This document shows, piece by piece, positions 55,084 through 63,500 of a DNA stretch of 64,000 nt. A program made the position numbers and the translations under genes. The stretch covers positions 372,001-436,000 of the forward strand of contig NZ_SMFQ01000004.1 of the NCBI RefSeq assembly GCF_004339015.1, written 5' to 3'. This stretch comes from Cocleimonas flava. GTDB lineage: Bacteria; Pseudomonadota; Gammaproteobacteria; Thiotrichales; Thiotrichaceae. Position 1 is the stretch's first letter; each line of letters begins with the position of its first letter. Below the pieces are notes generated by a model. The model saw nothing but the letters and a program-made list of their open reading frames with translations, was not told the origin of the DNA and ran no database searches.

Positions 55084-56388
55084 ATGTCTTTATCGACACA
55101 TAATCTAAGCGCACCATTTAACGACGATTTAATGCAAAGAATTCGTGATCGTTTTTATTATGTTGATCAATGCCCTTACAGCGGCAAACGCATATTCTTC
55201 GAAAATGCAGGAGGCTCTTTAACATTAAAATCTGTAGTAGAGAAAAGTGAAGTTATTTCCCGCATTCCAGATAATGAACATCGAAATAACCCTGCCTCTC
55301 ATGCTATGTCAGAAATTGTAGATAAGGGCAAAAAAGATCTCTTTGATTTTTTCGGCGTATCTAATAATCATTCCAATAGTATGGTCTTTGGTGGAGAAAC
55401 AGGCACCGAGTGCCTATTTAGATTAATCAGAGTTGCAGCTTTGGCACTTCCTGAAGGAGGGTCAATTATCTGTAGCGCGATAGAGCATCCTTCAACTTAC
55501 GATGGCACCCGTATATGGGCGGATCGAACAAACCGTGAGTGGATCGAAGTATCTTTCAATACACAAACAGGGATTGTTAACGCCGATGATTATGCAGCCT
55601 TGGTTAGACCAGATACACGTATTGCAACAATAATTCATACCAACCCTGTTACAGGTATGGTGATGGACGTTGAGGCTATTTCACGAGCAATTCGAAAGAT
55701 ATCACCAGACTGTTATATCATCGTAGACGGCATACAACATGCTCCTCATGGTTCACCAAATGTTGGATCTTATGATGTGGATGCTTATGTAATTTCAATG
55801 TACAAAGTTTTTTCTAAGTTTAACAATGGTTATGCCTGGATTTCTGAAAGAATGAGCCAATTGCCTCACGATAAATTACTGGGGAAACCAAACGAGGCAT
55901 GGGAACTCGGTAGCCGCGACCCGTCTGCATTAGCTTCAGTTAGCGAAGTAATCACATACCTTGAATGGCTAGGCCGTCACTTTACCACTAGCTCAGATCG
56001 CTCCTCAAAACTAAAAGCAGCTGGGCAGGCAATGAGTGATCAGGAGCAGTTACTTGTTCATTGTTTGCTCTATGGTGTAAAGGAAGGAGAACGATTTACA
56101 AAAGGATTGCTGGATTACAAAAATGTAAAAATCATTGGTGATTTAATAAACTCTCCTCACGAAAGCGTCGTGTCGTTTGCCATAGATGACTATAGCTCCA
56201 AAGAAGTGGTTGAGGCTCTTGAGAATAAAGGGATTCGAACTCATGCTCGATCAAGTGATGCATACTCAGGCAACATATTACGTCCTTTAAATCTTGAAGC
56301 AGTAACAAGAATATCTGTAGGTCATTACAACACATTAGATGAAGCGCTTTATTTTTTAGAACAATTTGAAGTTTTATTTGATTCATAA
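55084..56388 (+). CDS. Class V aminotransferase, cysteine-desulfurase-like (VC1184 type)
   Basis: A 434-residue PLP enzyme. IFFENAGGSLTLKSVVEKS (38-56) is the N-terminal family motif, D215 in IIVDGIQHAPH binds the pyridine nitrogen, and K241 in VISMYKVFSKF is the Schiff-base lysine. The family resembles SufS/NifS but is only distantly related and often acts on other substrates. It is in a cluster with an FAH hydrolase and tct genes, so it may convert an amino or oxo acid. Confidence 0.85.
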   Translation: MSLSTHNLSAPFNDDLMQRIRDRFYYVDQCPYSGKRIFFENAGGSLTLKSVVEKSEVISRIPDNEHRNNPASHAMSEIVDKGKKDLFDFFGVSNNHSNSMVFGGETGTECLFRLIRVAALALPEGGSIICSAIEHPSTYDGTRIWADRTNREWIEVSFNTQTGIVNADDYAALVRPDTRIATIIHTNPVTGMVMDVEAISRAIRKISPDCYIIVDGIQHAPHGSPNVGSYDVDAYVISMYKVFSKFNNGYAWISERMSQLPHDKLLGKPNEAWELGSRDPSALASVSEVITYLEWLGRHFTTSSDRSSKLKAAGQAMSDQEQLLVHCLLYGVKEGERFTKGLLDYKNVKIIGDLINSPHESVVSFAIDDYSSKEVVEALENKGIRTHARSSDAYSGNILRPLNLEAVTRISVGHYNTLDEALYFLEQFEVLFDS

Positions 56389-56524
56389 TTTCTTTATTTT
56401 CATGAAAAACCTGAAAAATCACGCACATTTTTCTAGCGTCATACTTTCGTTCCAAGATTTCAAATAACAATCTTAAGTAGTTACAAATTTTAAGAAGACA
56501 CTAATATAAGAAAGGGAGAATTTT

Positions 56525-57376
56525 ATGGCAGCAATACGTCTCGGGATGATAGCTGGTCGGTCAGTACTCGTTTTAGATGAGCATGCGATCGATATCGAAA
56601 ACCGCTCTGATGGTCAGTTCTCTGCCGACCCTATGAAGATTTACCAGAACTGGGATACATTTACCGATTGGGCTGGTAAACAAGTGCTTAAGGGAGATGA
56701 GTCGCCAGTCACTGATGCCGATTTGCAATGCCCTGTTCCACAACCTAGTGCTGTATATGCAATTGGGCTGAACTATACGGATCACGCAGAGGAAGCTAAG
56801 TTAGATATACCGAAGCAACCCATGGTATTTACTAAATTTCCTAGCTGCATTGCCGGACCTACCGCTGAGATTCCATTGACGTCTAATCGCGTTGACTGGG
56901 AAGCTGAGCTTGTCATCGTTATTGGTCGTGGCGGCAGAAATATAGCCGAAAGTGATGCTCAGGAACATATCGCCGGGTTTACTGCTGGGCAGGATATTTC
57001 TGATCGTAGACAGCAGTTTTCTGATCGCCCACCACAATTCAGTCTGGGCAAGTCATCTAAAAACTACGGGCCAATTGGTCCTGTTGTGGTGACGGCAGAT
57101 GCATTTGATAACCCCGATGCCATTGCATTCACCTGTGAGCTAGATGGCGAACCAGTACAATCGGGTAATACTGCGAAACTGATCTTCTCTGTCTCGCAGA
57201 TAGTTTCCTTTTTATCGAAATGGACAGAACTAAACCCTGGTGATCTCATTTTTACCGGTACACCCTCTGGCGTTGGCTCTGTGCGTGATCCGCGACGTTA
57301 TTTAACGGAAGGTGAAACCATCACTACGACTGTTCCAGGTATTGGGACAATGACGAACAAATGTGTTGCTCAGTAA
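56525..57376 (+). CDS. Fumarylacetoacetate hydrolase family protein
   Basis: A 283-residue FAH-fold protein. IGLNYTDHAEEAKL, the metal-binding DWEAELVIVIG and FTAGQDISDR, plus LNPGDLIFTGTPSGVGSVRDP, are the family motifs. Members hydrolyse acylpyruvates or decarboxylate or hydrate 2-oxo acids. Its GC content is visibly higher than that of the preceding aminotransferase gene. GAAAGGGAG precedes the ATG. It is probably part of the same catabolic route as the RraA-like protein. Confidence 0.88.
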   Translation: MAAIRLGMIAGRSVLVLDEHAIDIENRSDGQFSADPMKIYQNWDTFTDWAGKQVLKGDESPVTDADLQCPVPQPSAVYAIGLNYTDHAEEAKLDIPKQPMVFTKFPSCIAGPTAEIPLTSNRVDWEAELVIVIGRGGRNIAESDAQEHIAGFTAGQDISDRRQQFSDRPPQFSLGKSSKNYGPIGPVVVTADAFDNPDAIAFTCELDGEPVQSGNTAKLIFSVSQIVSFLSKWTELNPGDLIFTGTPSGVGSVRDPRRYLTEGETITTTVPGIGTMTNKCVAQ

Positions 57377-57409
57377 GTAATCAGTTAGGTACTTTTTCAT
57401 CAATATTGT

Positions 57410-57435
57410 CACCCCCCTACTTTAAGCCACTTTTT
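57410..57435 (+). repeat. Dispersed C6-TACTT repeat after the FAH gene
   Basis: CACCCCCCTACTTTAAGCCA then CTTTTTC. It follows a plus-strand gene in plus orientation. The GGGG arm is lost (AAGCC). Confidence 0.83.
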
Positions 57436-57709
57436 CGAAACTGATCCCACATTGTATGTGACTGTAAATAATAGCGCGAAAAACAAAGAGTTACACGGCA
57501 GACACTTATTGTTACCCCTTCTGCTTTTAGAGAATAGGCATTCTTTATTTACGGATGTTTTTTCGTATGTAGTAACATCATATTACCCGTTTAACCCCTT
57601 ACTATGGCTTACTCCCTCTTAAGAAAATGCAGAAGCATTTTTTAGCTTCGTGTACACAAACACTGAAACGATAAAAAAAACACAAACCAAAGAACTTGAG
57701 GAGATAATG

Positions 57710-58270
57710 ATGGCTAAAGTATTAATGATTACCGGTGACTTTGTTGAAGACTACGAAAACATGGTTCCTTTTCAGGCGCTACAGGCGATGGGACATGAAG
57801 TTGATGCCGTTTGCCCTGATAAAAAAGCAGGCGACACTATTGCCACTGCAATCCATGATTTTGAAGGAGATCAAACCTACACTGAAAAACCAGGTCACAA
57901 TTTTGCATTAAACGCTGATTTTGCTGCGATTGATGTGACGAGCTATGACGCTTTGTACATTCCAGGTGGCAGAGCACCTGAGTATTTAAGACTCAACCCT
58001 GAAGTGTTAAATCATATCAAACATTTCTTTAATACGAATAAACCCGTTGCGGCAATTTGTCATGGTGCACAATTGTTAACCGCTGCAGGTGTGTTAGAAA
58101 ACCGCAAGTGTTCAGCATACCCTGCTTGTCAGCCAGAAGTAGAAAGTGCGGGTGGCGAATACATGAATATTGATATAGATGGTGCGGTTACTGATGGCAA
58201 TTTGGTGACAAGCCCTGCCTGGCCTGCACACCCAGCCATGCTAAAACAATTTAATGCGCTATTATCATAG
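57710..58270 (+). CDS. DJ-1/PfpI family protein
   Basis: A 186-residue protein from ATG 57710 ([21 protein letters not shown]), supported by GAGGAG 6 nt upstream; the frame from 57650 is unlikely. The nucleophile elbow Cys is in [16 protein letters not shown]. The family covers glyoxalase III, deglycase-like and protease-like members. The [17 protein letters not shown] start is close to PfpI-type stress proteins. It lies 62 bp before the RHH gene. Confidence 0.86.
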   Translation: MAKVLMITGDFVEDYENMVPFQALQAMGHEVDAVCPDKKAGDTIATAIHDFEGDQTYTEKPGHNFALNADFAAIDVTSYDALYIPGGRAPEYLRLNPEVLNHIKHFFNTNKPVAAICHGAQLLTAAGVLENRKCSAYPACQPEVESAGGEYMNIDIDGAVTDGNLVTSPAWPAHPAMLKQFNALLS

Positions 58271-58332
58271 GTAGAAAAAAGAATAAGTTCGAGAAATCGA
58301 AAAAAAACTACCTAGATTGAGGAGTGACCATT

Positions 58333-58653
58333 ATGTGTCAATTATTCATTAATGCCGATAGTAATCTATGGGCGAGTCATACTAAATCGCTACGGATTGA
58401 CGGCGTTGTAAGTTCCATCCGATTGGAAAACTTTTTTTGGCAAATTCTTGAAGAAATATCCTTTCGTGATGACATGACCTGTAATCAATTAATCACTAAA
58501 TTATATTTAGAATCCTTAGATGCAGAACATGATATGGGTAACTTTACGTCATTTCTGCGTGTCTGTTGCTCACGCTATTTATCGATGATTGCTGATGGAG
58601 ATATCCCCAGAGATACAACGACGTTGCAAGACGTTCGAGTCTCACATCATTGA
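58333..58653 (+). CDS. Ribbon-helix-helix (RHH_4 type) protein
   Basis: About 106 residues from ATG 58333, with GGAG 8 nt upstream. It has KSLRIDGVVSSIRLENFFWQ, then TCNQLITKLYLE and FTSFLRVCCSRYL, matching the ribbon-helix-helix domain called RHH_4 in proteins of this length. It may bind DNA or have a role unrelated to transcription; the function is unproved. It could be co-transcribed with the DJ-1-like gene. Confidence 0.8.
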   Translation: MCQLFINADSNLWASHTKSLRIDGVVSSIRLENFFWQILEEISFRDDMTCNQLITKLYLESLDAEHDMGNFTSFLRVCCSRYLSMIADGDIPRDTTTLQDVRVSHH

Positions 58654-58734
58654 ACGGCAACTATTGAGCTGACCTCGCAAATAAAGCACTACTTTATAAA
58701 AAGCATGTACAAGGAGGGAGTGGCTTATTAAAAC

Positions 58735-58800
58735 ACTCCCTCTGCGGGTCAGCTTTAAACACCAAAGCTGTTGTTTCGATGTGTTCGGCTGGCACTTTAC
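58735..58800 (+). repeat. Hairpin element copy A
   Basis: CACTCCCTCTGCGGGTCAGC then TTTAAACACCAAAGCT. Its stem AGCTTT (58751-58756) with AAAGCT (58764-58769) has a 7-nt loop. It aligns along about 65 bp with 63249-63314, where the stem has changed to AGCATT/AATGCT, keeping the pairing. Confidence 0.75.
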
Positions 58801-58822
58801 ATTTCAACATCTGTTTTTATCC

Positions 58823-58849
58823 CACCCCCCTACTTTAGGGCACTTTTTT
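58823..58849 (+). repeat. Dispersed C6-TACTT repeat after the RHH gene
   Basis: CACCCCCCTACTTTAGGGCA then CTTTTTT. CCC can pair with GGG over TACTTTA. It follows the copy A hairpin by 23 bp. Confidence 0.87.
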
Positions 58850-58925
58850 AAGAGCCATCAATCAAAATCAGTTCTAATAGTAAATTACATTCCAAGCGCG
58901 TACACATTGTATATCGAAGATTTAT

Positions 58926-59005
58926 TCGCCCTAGCGGCGTAATAAATCGGCTTTTATGATACTTTATTTAGCAATCATGAAAATTTCGCCCTAATGGCGG
59001 ATTAA
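58926..59005 (+). repeat. Two CGCC-CTA-GGCG hairpins 60 bp apart
   Basis: TTCGCCCTAGCGGCGTAATAAA-like sequence at 58925-58945 and TTCGCCCTAATGGCGGATTAAA-like sequence at 58985-59006. Both can fold as short hairpins with conserved flanks. They precede a small membrane protein gene, and the second ends just before its presumed ribosome-binding region. Confidence 0.7.
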
Positions 59006-59025
59006 ACAGTAAAGTGAATTCGATA

Positions 59026-59310
59026 ATGAAACTCTGGTATACCTATTTTCTTAAAGTACTTCCAGCTAGCGCGCTTATGTTAATTAGTCCGTTAGCATTT
59101 GCTGCTTCAGCTGCATCAGAGAAAATATCATGGATGACGATGATGTTTATTGGGATAGCTATTTCTCTCGTAGTAGCGACCATTTTAAGCATTCGCAATA
59201 AAAATGCAGAAGGCTTCACGATGAAATTTTTATTTGGTGGTGTCTATTTTTGGGCGGTTGCTTTTATTCAACTATTAATTTTTGCCGCATATACGCATTT
59301 TAGTAAATAA
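59026..59310 (+). CDS. Small membrane protein of unknown function
   Basis: About 94 residues from ATG 59026 (a GTG at 59014 would add four). The N-terminal hydrophobic segment ending SPLAFAASAA may be a signal peptide, followed by two transmembrane helices (MMFIGIAISLVVATILSI and VYFWAVAFIQLLIFAAY). No domain is recognised. It is a single gene flanked by repeats. Confidence 0.7.
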   Translation: MKLWYTYFLKVLPASALMLISPLAFAASAASEKISWMTMMFIGIAISLVVATILSIRNKNAEGFTMKFLFGGVYFWAVAFIQLLIFAAYTHFSK

Positions 59311-59378
59311 GTAGCTGTGCCAATCACGCCTTATTCATTTTAAACAACACTACACCTCAGCGATTTTAATCCTTTAGT

Positions 59379-59406
59379 CACCCCCCCTACTTACGGGCGT
59401 TTTTTT
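59379..59406 (+). repeat. Dispersed repeat with C7 tract
   Basis: CACCCCCCCTACTTACGGGC then GTTTTTTT. CCC pairs with GGG over TACTTAC, a credible terminator for the small membrane protein gene. Confidence 0.87.
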
Positions 59407-59598
59407 ACCGAACCCTTCGGATAATCGTCGCTGTGTTTCATTGTTGGTATCGTATGTAAATATCATTCTCTCTTTCAGCCTGATTGCCTTAGTCTAATCG
59501 TGGAATATTGTGGCGCTTCACAACTCAAAATAAGCTCGGCCTGAAAATTACCACTATGATGTGGTTTAGGGTATTTAACGTGGGAGATTTGCACAACG

Positions 59599-60000
59599 AT
59601 GGTTAAAGTAATTTCGATAGGCGCTGCATCACTGGCTTTGCTGATTGGAGTGGGTTATTTCTTTACAATTGGTTTTGTAAAGCCCATGAGCACTGATCTG
59701 TCCGTTATTGGCAAGGGTAAACCCGTGCTGGTGTTAGCGTATGAGAATTATTCACCTGACGGTGGAGAGGCGCTTAGTCGGCTGCAAAAGGTAAAAGGCG
59801 ATTATCATTCGCGACTTGATTTTGTGGTGGCAGATTTAGGCACACCACAAGGCTTCGCATTTGCCGACCGTCATAAGATGTTTAATGGTCAGGCGGTGTT
59901 CTTAAAACAAAACGGTGAGCCATTGGAAGTTACATATATACCGACTAATGAACAGGAGTTGCGCAGTCAGCTAGATTCGAAACTTGCGACTGTGGAATGA
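59599..60000 (+). CDS. Membrane-anchored thioredoxin-like protein without cysteines
   Basis: A 133-residue protein with an N-terminal signal-anchor helix (IGAASLALLIGVGYFFTIG) and a soluble domain whose pattern GKPVLVLAYENYSP, DFVVADL and GQAVFLKQNGEP resembles a thioredoxin fold. No Cys is present, so redox activity is not expected. The role is unknown; a structural or binding function is possible. Its base composition is less AT-rich than its neighbours'. Confidence 0.65.
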   Translation: MVKVISIGAASLALLIGVGYFFTIGFVKPMSTDLSVIGKGKPVLVLAYENYSPDGGEALSRLQKVKGDYHSRLDFVVADLGTPQGFAFADRHKMFNGQAVFLKQNGEPLEVTYIPTNEQELRSQLDSKLATVE

Positions 60001-60025
60001 AGGAATAATAAATCAGGCGATTACC

Positions 60026-60050
60026 CACCCCCCTACTTTGGGGCGCTTTT
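60026..60050 (+). repeat. Dispersed C6-TACTT repeat, convergent gap
   Basis: CACCCCCCTACTTTGGGGCG then CTTTTC. The hairpin is intact. It lies between a plus-strand gene and the convergent Cys-rich gene. Confidence 0.88.
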
Positions 60051-60096
60051 CTCAAAGCCTCACGTGAAAATGGCATAACTGACAAACGTCGATAAA

Positions 60097-61161
60097 TCAG
60101 GCTATGGGTAATATTTCTTTATCAGTAATCATTACCGCTTTTACTATTTTATTGTCTACACTGGGATCAAAGCGATTCCAGTTTGTATTTGACCACTGCA
60201 CAGTAAGAGCAATCGAGTGCTTTTCTATTTGCTTCCTTATTTGCTTCCTTATTGGCTTATCTATTGGCTTCCTCATTTGCTTCTCTGAATCTATATCTTG
60301 ATCTGCTTCGTGTTCCAGATAAGACTTTACTGAGTCACAATAATATCCGTTGCAGGTATCCGAACGCATAAATCTGGGAAGTGAACATCCCTGTTTTGTT
60401 TGGTTGATACATGAATCTTTGACTGTTTTATTGTTAATTTTAGATAAATACAGTTCGCGAATTTCAGCTGTTGTTAATTCAGGTTTATTTTTCATTAATC
60501 GCTTAATAGTTGCAGCTGAAAGGTAGGCATGATCCTTCCCCGAGGGACAACAACCTCCTTTACACATTCCACAGAAACCATCCGCTATTGTTCTTAATTC
60601 TGGATGTTTAGAAAATCTCTGCTCTACCGTTAACACCCTGTTTTCCAAGCCTTCATCTTGAGCATTTATAAAAGTTTTACTGTCAATATTGTCTAATGCC
60701 TCATTAATAATATTGCTTAGATGTTCGCTGTATTTCGTTATTCTTTCATTGCTTGGGGAGCTTAGTTTTGTCAAACCCGATGGTATTCGAACGAGTTGAA
60801 CATTGGTTTTTAAATATTGAGGGTTACTGTCTAAGAATGTTTGTAATACTGTTTGATTCTGCTTTTTTTCATGCTTTTTTATCTTTTGAATATACGCTTC
60901 TCTGAGAGCAGCTTGTTCGCGAGATGTTTGAAGCCGTTTTTTCTGATTGATTAGATAGCTTTTAAAATGGAGAGGCACCATTTTTGACTTCTGACTCATG
61001 ATTCTTTTGCACTCAAACGAACCACAAACCAGGTAATCTAATTCTTTGATTTGTAAAAAATCAGCATAAGTAATCAAGCATTCGCAAACGTCACATTTAC
61101 AAGATGCGGAATATTGCAGCTTAAAAAATTTATTGCTTAAGTTATTACGATGCGTATTCAT
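60097..61161 (-). CDS. Cys-rich protein of unknown function
   Basis: A 354-residue soluble protein. The N-terminus has a possible zinc site CKCDVCECLI and later VCGSFECKR. The middle is basic and helical. The C-terminal part has DGFCGMCKGGCCPSGKDH, then CSLPRFMRSDTCNGYYCD, recalling the YkgJ-type CxxCxxxCC metal-binding family but not clearly matching. Near the end lies a 4-residue-period run KPIDKPIRKQIRKQIEK coded by 12-bp tandem units. No signal peptide is seen. I do not assign a function. Confidence 0.65.
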   Translation of the reverse strand: MNTHRNNLSNKFFKLQYSASCKCDVCECLITYADFLQIKELDYLVCGSFECKRIMSQKSKMVPLHFKSYLINQKKRLQTSREQAALREAYIQKIKKHEKKQNQTVLQTFLDSNPQYLKTNVQLVRIPSGLTKLSSPSNERITKYSEHLSNIINEALDNIDSKTFINAQDEGLENRVLTVEQRFSKHPELRTIADGFCGMCKGGCCPSGKDHAYLSAATIKRLMKNKPELTTAEIRELYLSKINNKTVKDSCINQTKQGCSLPRFMRSDTCNGYYCDSVKSYLEHEADQDIDSEKQMRKPIDKPIRKQIRKQIEKHSIALTVQWSNTNWNRFDPSVDNKIVKAVMITDKEILPIA

Positions 61162-61272
61162 ATAAATTCATGCATTTTTATTGATTTATAATTTAAGCTT
61201 AGTCTACATTTCGTTTATTTGGCGCTATAAGAAAAATAGCTCTCGATGCCATTGCTAAAGCAGAAGAAATGA

Positions 61273-61299
61273 CACCCCCCTACTTTGGGGCACTTTTTT
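61273..61299 (+). repeat. Dispersed C6-TACTT repeat upstream of the Cys-rich gene
   Basis: CACCCCCCTACTTTGGGGCA then CTTTTTT: the exact consensus. It lies between two minus-strand genes in plus orientation, so its T-tract is placed for plus-strand transcripts, where no gene ends. Confidence 0.9.
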
Positions 61300-61323
61300 A
61301 TAATTAAGCGAAATAAGCAGTTA

Positions 61324-62649
61324 CTAAATACCCATACGCTGATGTTTCTGTATCTCCAAACTTATCTTCTTCGAGACACCCGCTTCTTTTGCAAAATCCA
61401 TCCATTTACCCACAGCGCTTATCACTTCTTCGAGTATTTCATCGGGCCTGGAAAGACTGATCGATTTTCCCGTTTCAATTAACTCTTCCCTTGTGAAGTG
61501 ATCGCGTTTGCCATTGACGCTCATCTGGTGTTGATTGGTCCATTGACCTGCGGGATTGTGTGAATAGGTCACATCGTATGCGGGTGATAATCGCCATTCG
61601 CCTTGTTGGTTCATAAGAAACGATATGTTTTTGGTGTGGTCGTCCTGATTGCGTGAAATGATATTGAATAACATGCGACGATATTGTTGTGTTGCCTCGG
61701 CCTTGCTTAGGCGTAGTTTGCGCATGACTTCGAATGCCTGCTCGTAACTGGTTGCGCCTGCGCTATTGAAATCATAATGTGCGATGCCGCAGAGGGTTTG
61801 CATGTGTTGCTTAACTTGCTGCCCACTTTGATTCTCACGATCAAAACGTTTGGTCATGAAATGCGCGCGGCCATTTTCTTCGAGTAATTTACAGGGCATC
61901 ATTTCTATACCCGCTTCCTTTGCCATAAGGTAATAGGCGTATTCGATGCGGCCATAATCTTTGGGTTCACCCAATTCAAGATCAGTCACGCCATCAAATT
62001 TTAGTAGCCAATAGTCGTAGCCTTTGGGCACATCGGTTTGACCGGAGATGACATTGCCCTTGTCGTTCATCGCAATAACGGCTTTTGGCCTGGCGCCACC
62101 CGCTGATGTACCGACGCGAAGAATATCGAGAATCGCGTCTTCGTTCTCTTTATCACTGGCCTTGCTAAATTGCACATCCAGCGCTTTGCGTTCCTGCATG
62201 ACATCTCGTGCCAGCTTAACCAGTTCAGCTATCTCTACCGCGACTGAATCATCGTATTTTTCAATCACCGTCGGCGAAAACTCTAACGCACCCATACCGC
62301 GTTTACCGCTATAGCAAAGCCTTTCCACGGGGCTAAAACTGGCACTGTCGCGACCATTACGGGCCAACCATGCATCGATAATACTGTTACCAAATTTATC
62401 GGGTAACACATCAGCCAGCATGCCGGGCAGCCCCAGGTAGGTTTCTTTATTGAGCGCGGAGAATGCAAACTTGCCATCGCCTCTTCTGGCATCATTCAAA
62501 CTCATCGTGATCGGTGCAATATCCAGCCCTTTTTTGAGGAAGTCTTTATCGTATTCGAAAACTGCATACTCACGATCATCCAGCCATGCGACTGCGCCTA
62601 CAACGTCACCCCAGAGTGTCACAAAGGCTGTATCAATTTTTTTTACCAT
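61324..62649 (-). CDS. hipA: HipA-type toxin kinase
   Basis: A 441-residue serine/threonine kinase toxin. The N-subdomain has the HipA sequence LPGMLADVLPDKFGNSIIDAWLA, the ATP-binding loop is near TSAGGARPKAVIAM, and the catalytic core is SRNQDDHTKNISFLM. HipA phosphorylates a tRNA synthetase and causes growth arrest or persistence. The 7-bp overlap with hipB is the standard TA arrangement. Confidence 0.92.
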   Translation of the reverse strand: MVKKIDTAFVTLWGDVVGAVAWLDDREYAVFEYDKDFLKKGLDIAPITMSLNDARRGDGKFAFSALNKETYLGLPGMLADVLPDKFGNSIIDAWLARNGRDSASFSPVERLCYSGKRGMGALEFSPTVIEKYDDSVAVEIAELVKLARDVMQERKALDVQFSKASDKENEDAILDILRVGTSAGGARPKAVIAMNDKGNVISGQTDVPKGYDYWLLKFDGVTDLELGEPKDYGRIEYAYYLMAKEAGIEMMPCKLLEENGRAHFMTKRFDRENQSGQQVKQHMQTLCGIAHYDFNSAGATSYEQAFEVMRKLRLSKAEATQQYRRMLFNIISRNQDDHTKNISFLMNQQGEWRLSPAYDVTYSHNPAGQWTNQHQMSVNGKRDHFTREELIETGKSISLSRPDEILEEVISAVGKWMDFAKEAGVSKKISLEIQKHQRMGI

Positions 62650-63005
62650 TCTGGCTCACTCTCTTTGTCTTGCTTGGACTTTTTATCTTGCTTAGGCTTT
62701 TTATTAAGACGTTCACCCGATGCCCGTTGTCGAACAATGCCTTTATTTTTGGCTAACTGCATGGGGCTGATGGTTATTTCAGGAATGAAATTATCGAGCT
62801 GATCGAGCGCGTCAAGCTCTCTTAATACTGCGATCAATGTTGAAAGCTTACTGCGACCAGACTCAAGCGCCTTAATGGAATTCAGCGATAATGTTGTCGC
62901 ATCGGCGAGTTCTTGCTGGGTCTTGTTTTTGCGCAGACGCAATGCTTTGAGACGATCACCCAGCTCTTTTTCTATCGCTTTATCTGAAAGAGAATAAAAA
63001 TCCAT
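62643..63005 (-). CDS. hipB: HipB-type XRE antitoxin
   Basis: A 120-residue protein with an XRE helix-turn-helix: LKALRLRKNKTQQELADATTLSLNSIKALESGRSKLS. The C-terminal tail is Lys-rich (KKPKQDKKSKQDKE), coded partly by repeated units. It binds operators upstream of its own gene and inhibits HipA. The operators at 63048 and 63149 fit this. Confidence 0.9.
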   Translation of the reverse strand: MDFYSLSDKAIEKELGDRLKALRLRKNKTQQELADATTLSLNSIKALESGRSKLSTLIAVLRELDALDQLDNFIPEITISPMQLAKNKGIVRQRASGERLNKKPKQDKKSKQDKESEPEW

Positions 63006-63047
63006 AACAACCTTATATTAAACTATTAATAGCTTTAAATAATTTTA

Positions 63048-63166
63048 GAGCCTTTTATTGGGCTATTATAATATCTAAAGTGATTAACTTCAAAGGCTAA
63101 CAGTTTAATGGTCTTATTTAAGCCTCTTGTAAACAATAAATAAGTTAATAGTCTTTTAAAAGGCTA
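63048..63166. promoter_or_regulatory. Candidate HipB operators
   Basis: GAGCC-N8-GGCTA at 63048-63065 and TAGTC-N8-GGCTA at 63149-63166. The second lies in the 26-bp dyad 63145-63170, and CTATTAATAG lies at 63023-63032. The shared pattern TAGCC-N8-GGCTA has the same geometry as the known E. coli HipB operator TATCC-N8-GGATA. Confidence 0.7.
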
Positions 63167-63248
63167 TTAAATAATCTTAAATAATAAAGTATGACTTATT
63201 TATAAAACAAAGACACCACCAACCCTACTTATGAATGATATTTATGTG

Positions 63249-63314
63249 GCCGCACTTTCCCTACGGGTAAGCATTAAACAACAATGCTTTTGTCTCACTG
63301 TCGCTCGGCTTGTT
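63249..63314 (+). repeat. Hairpin element copy B
   Basis: GCCGCACTTTCCCTACGGGT then AAGCATTAAACAACAATGCT; stem AGCATT (63270-63275) with AATGCT (63283-63288) and a 7-nt loop. It aligns with 58735-58800 through GGGT, AGC, TTAAACA, CAA, GCT, TTGT and CGGCT blocks. Confidence 0.75.
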
Positions 63315-63500
63315 ATTTGAAAACGTAAATAGAACTTATGCAGGGCTGGGTGTTTTTCATTGTAGTGATGTTTTAGACTGCTCAGCTCAGCTCAAACAAC
63401 CGTATTTATTCTAAAACTAGACTAAGCTCTGATAGGAATACTCTCAAAAGAATATTCCATAAACCCTTTAACCTACTGTGATACACCACGGAGAATACTT

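Larger units (their letters stand above)
63006..63500. other. 495-bp gap between hipB and the DsrE-like gene
   Basis: It holds the HipB operators (63023-63170), a degenerate dispersed repeat near 63213-63232 (ACCACCAACCCTACTTATGA), hairpin element copy B (63249-63314) and then AT-rich sequence with a possible promoter for the next gene. No ORF is supported. Confidence 0.7.
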
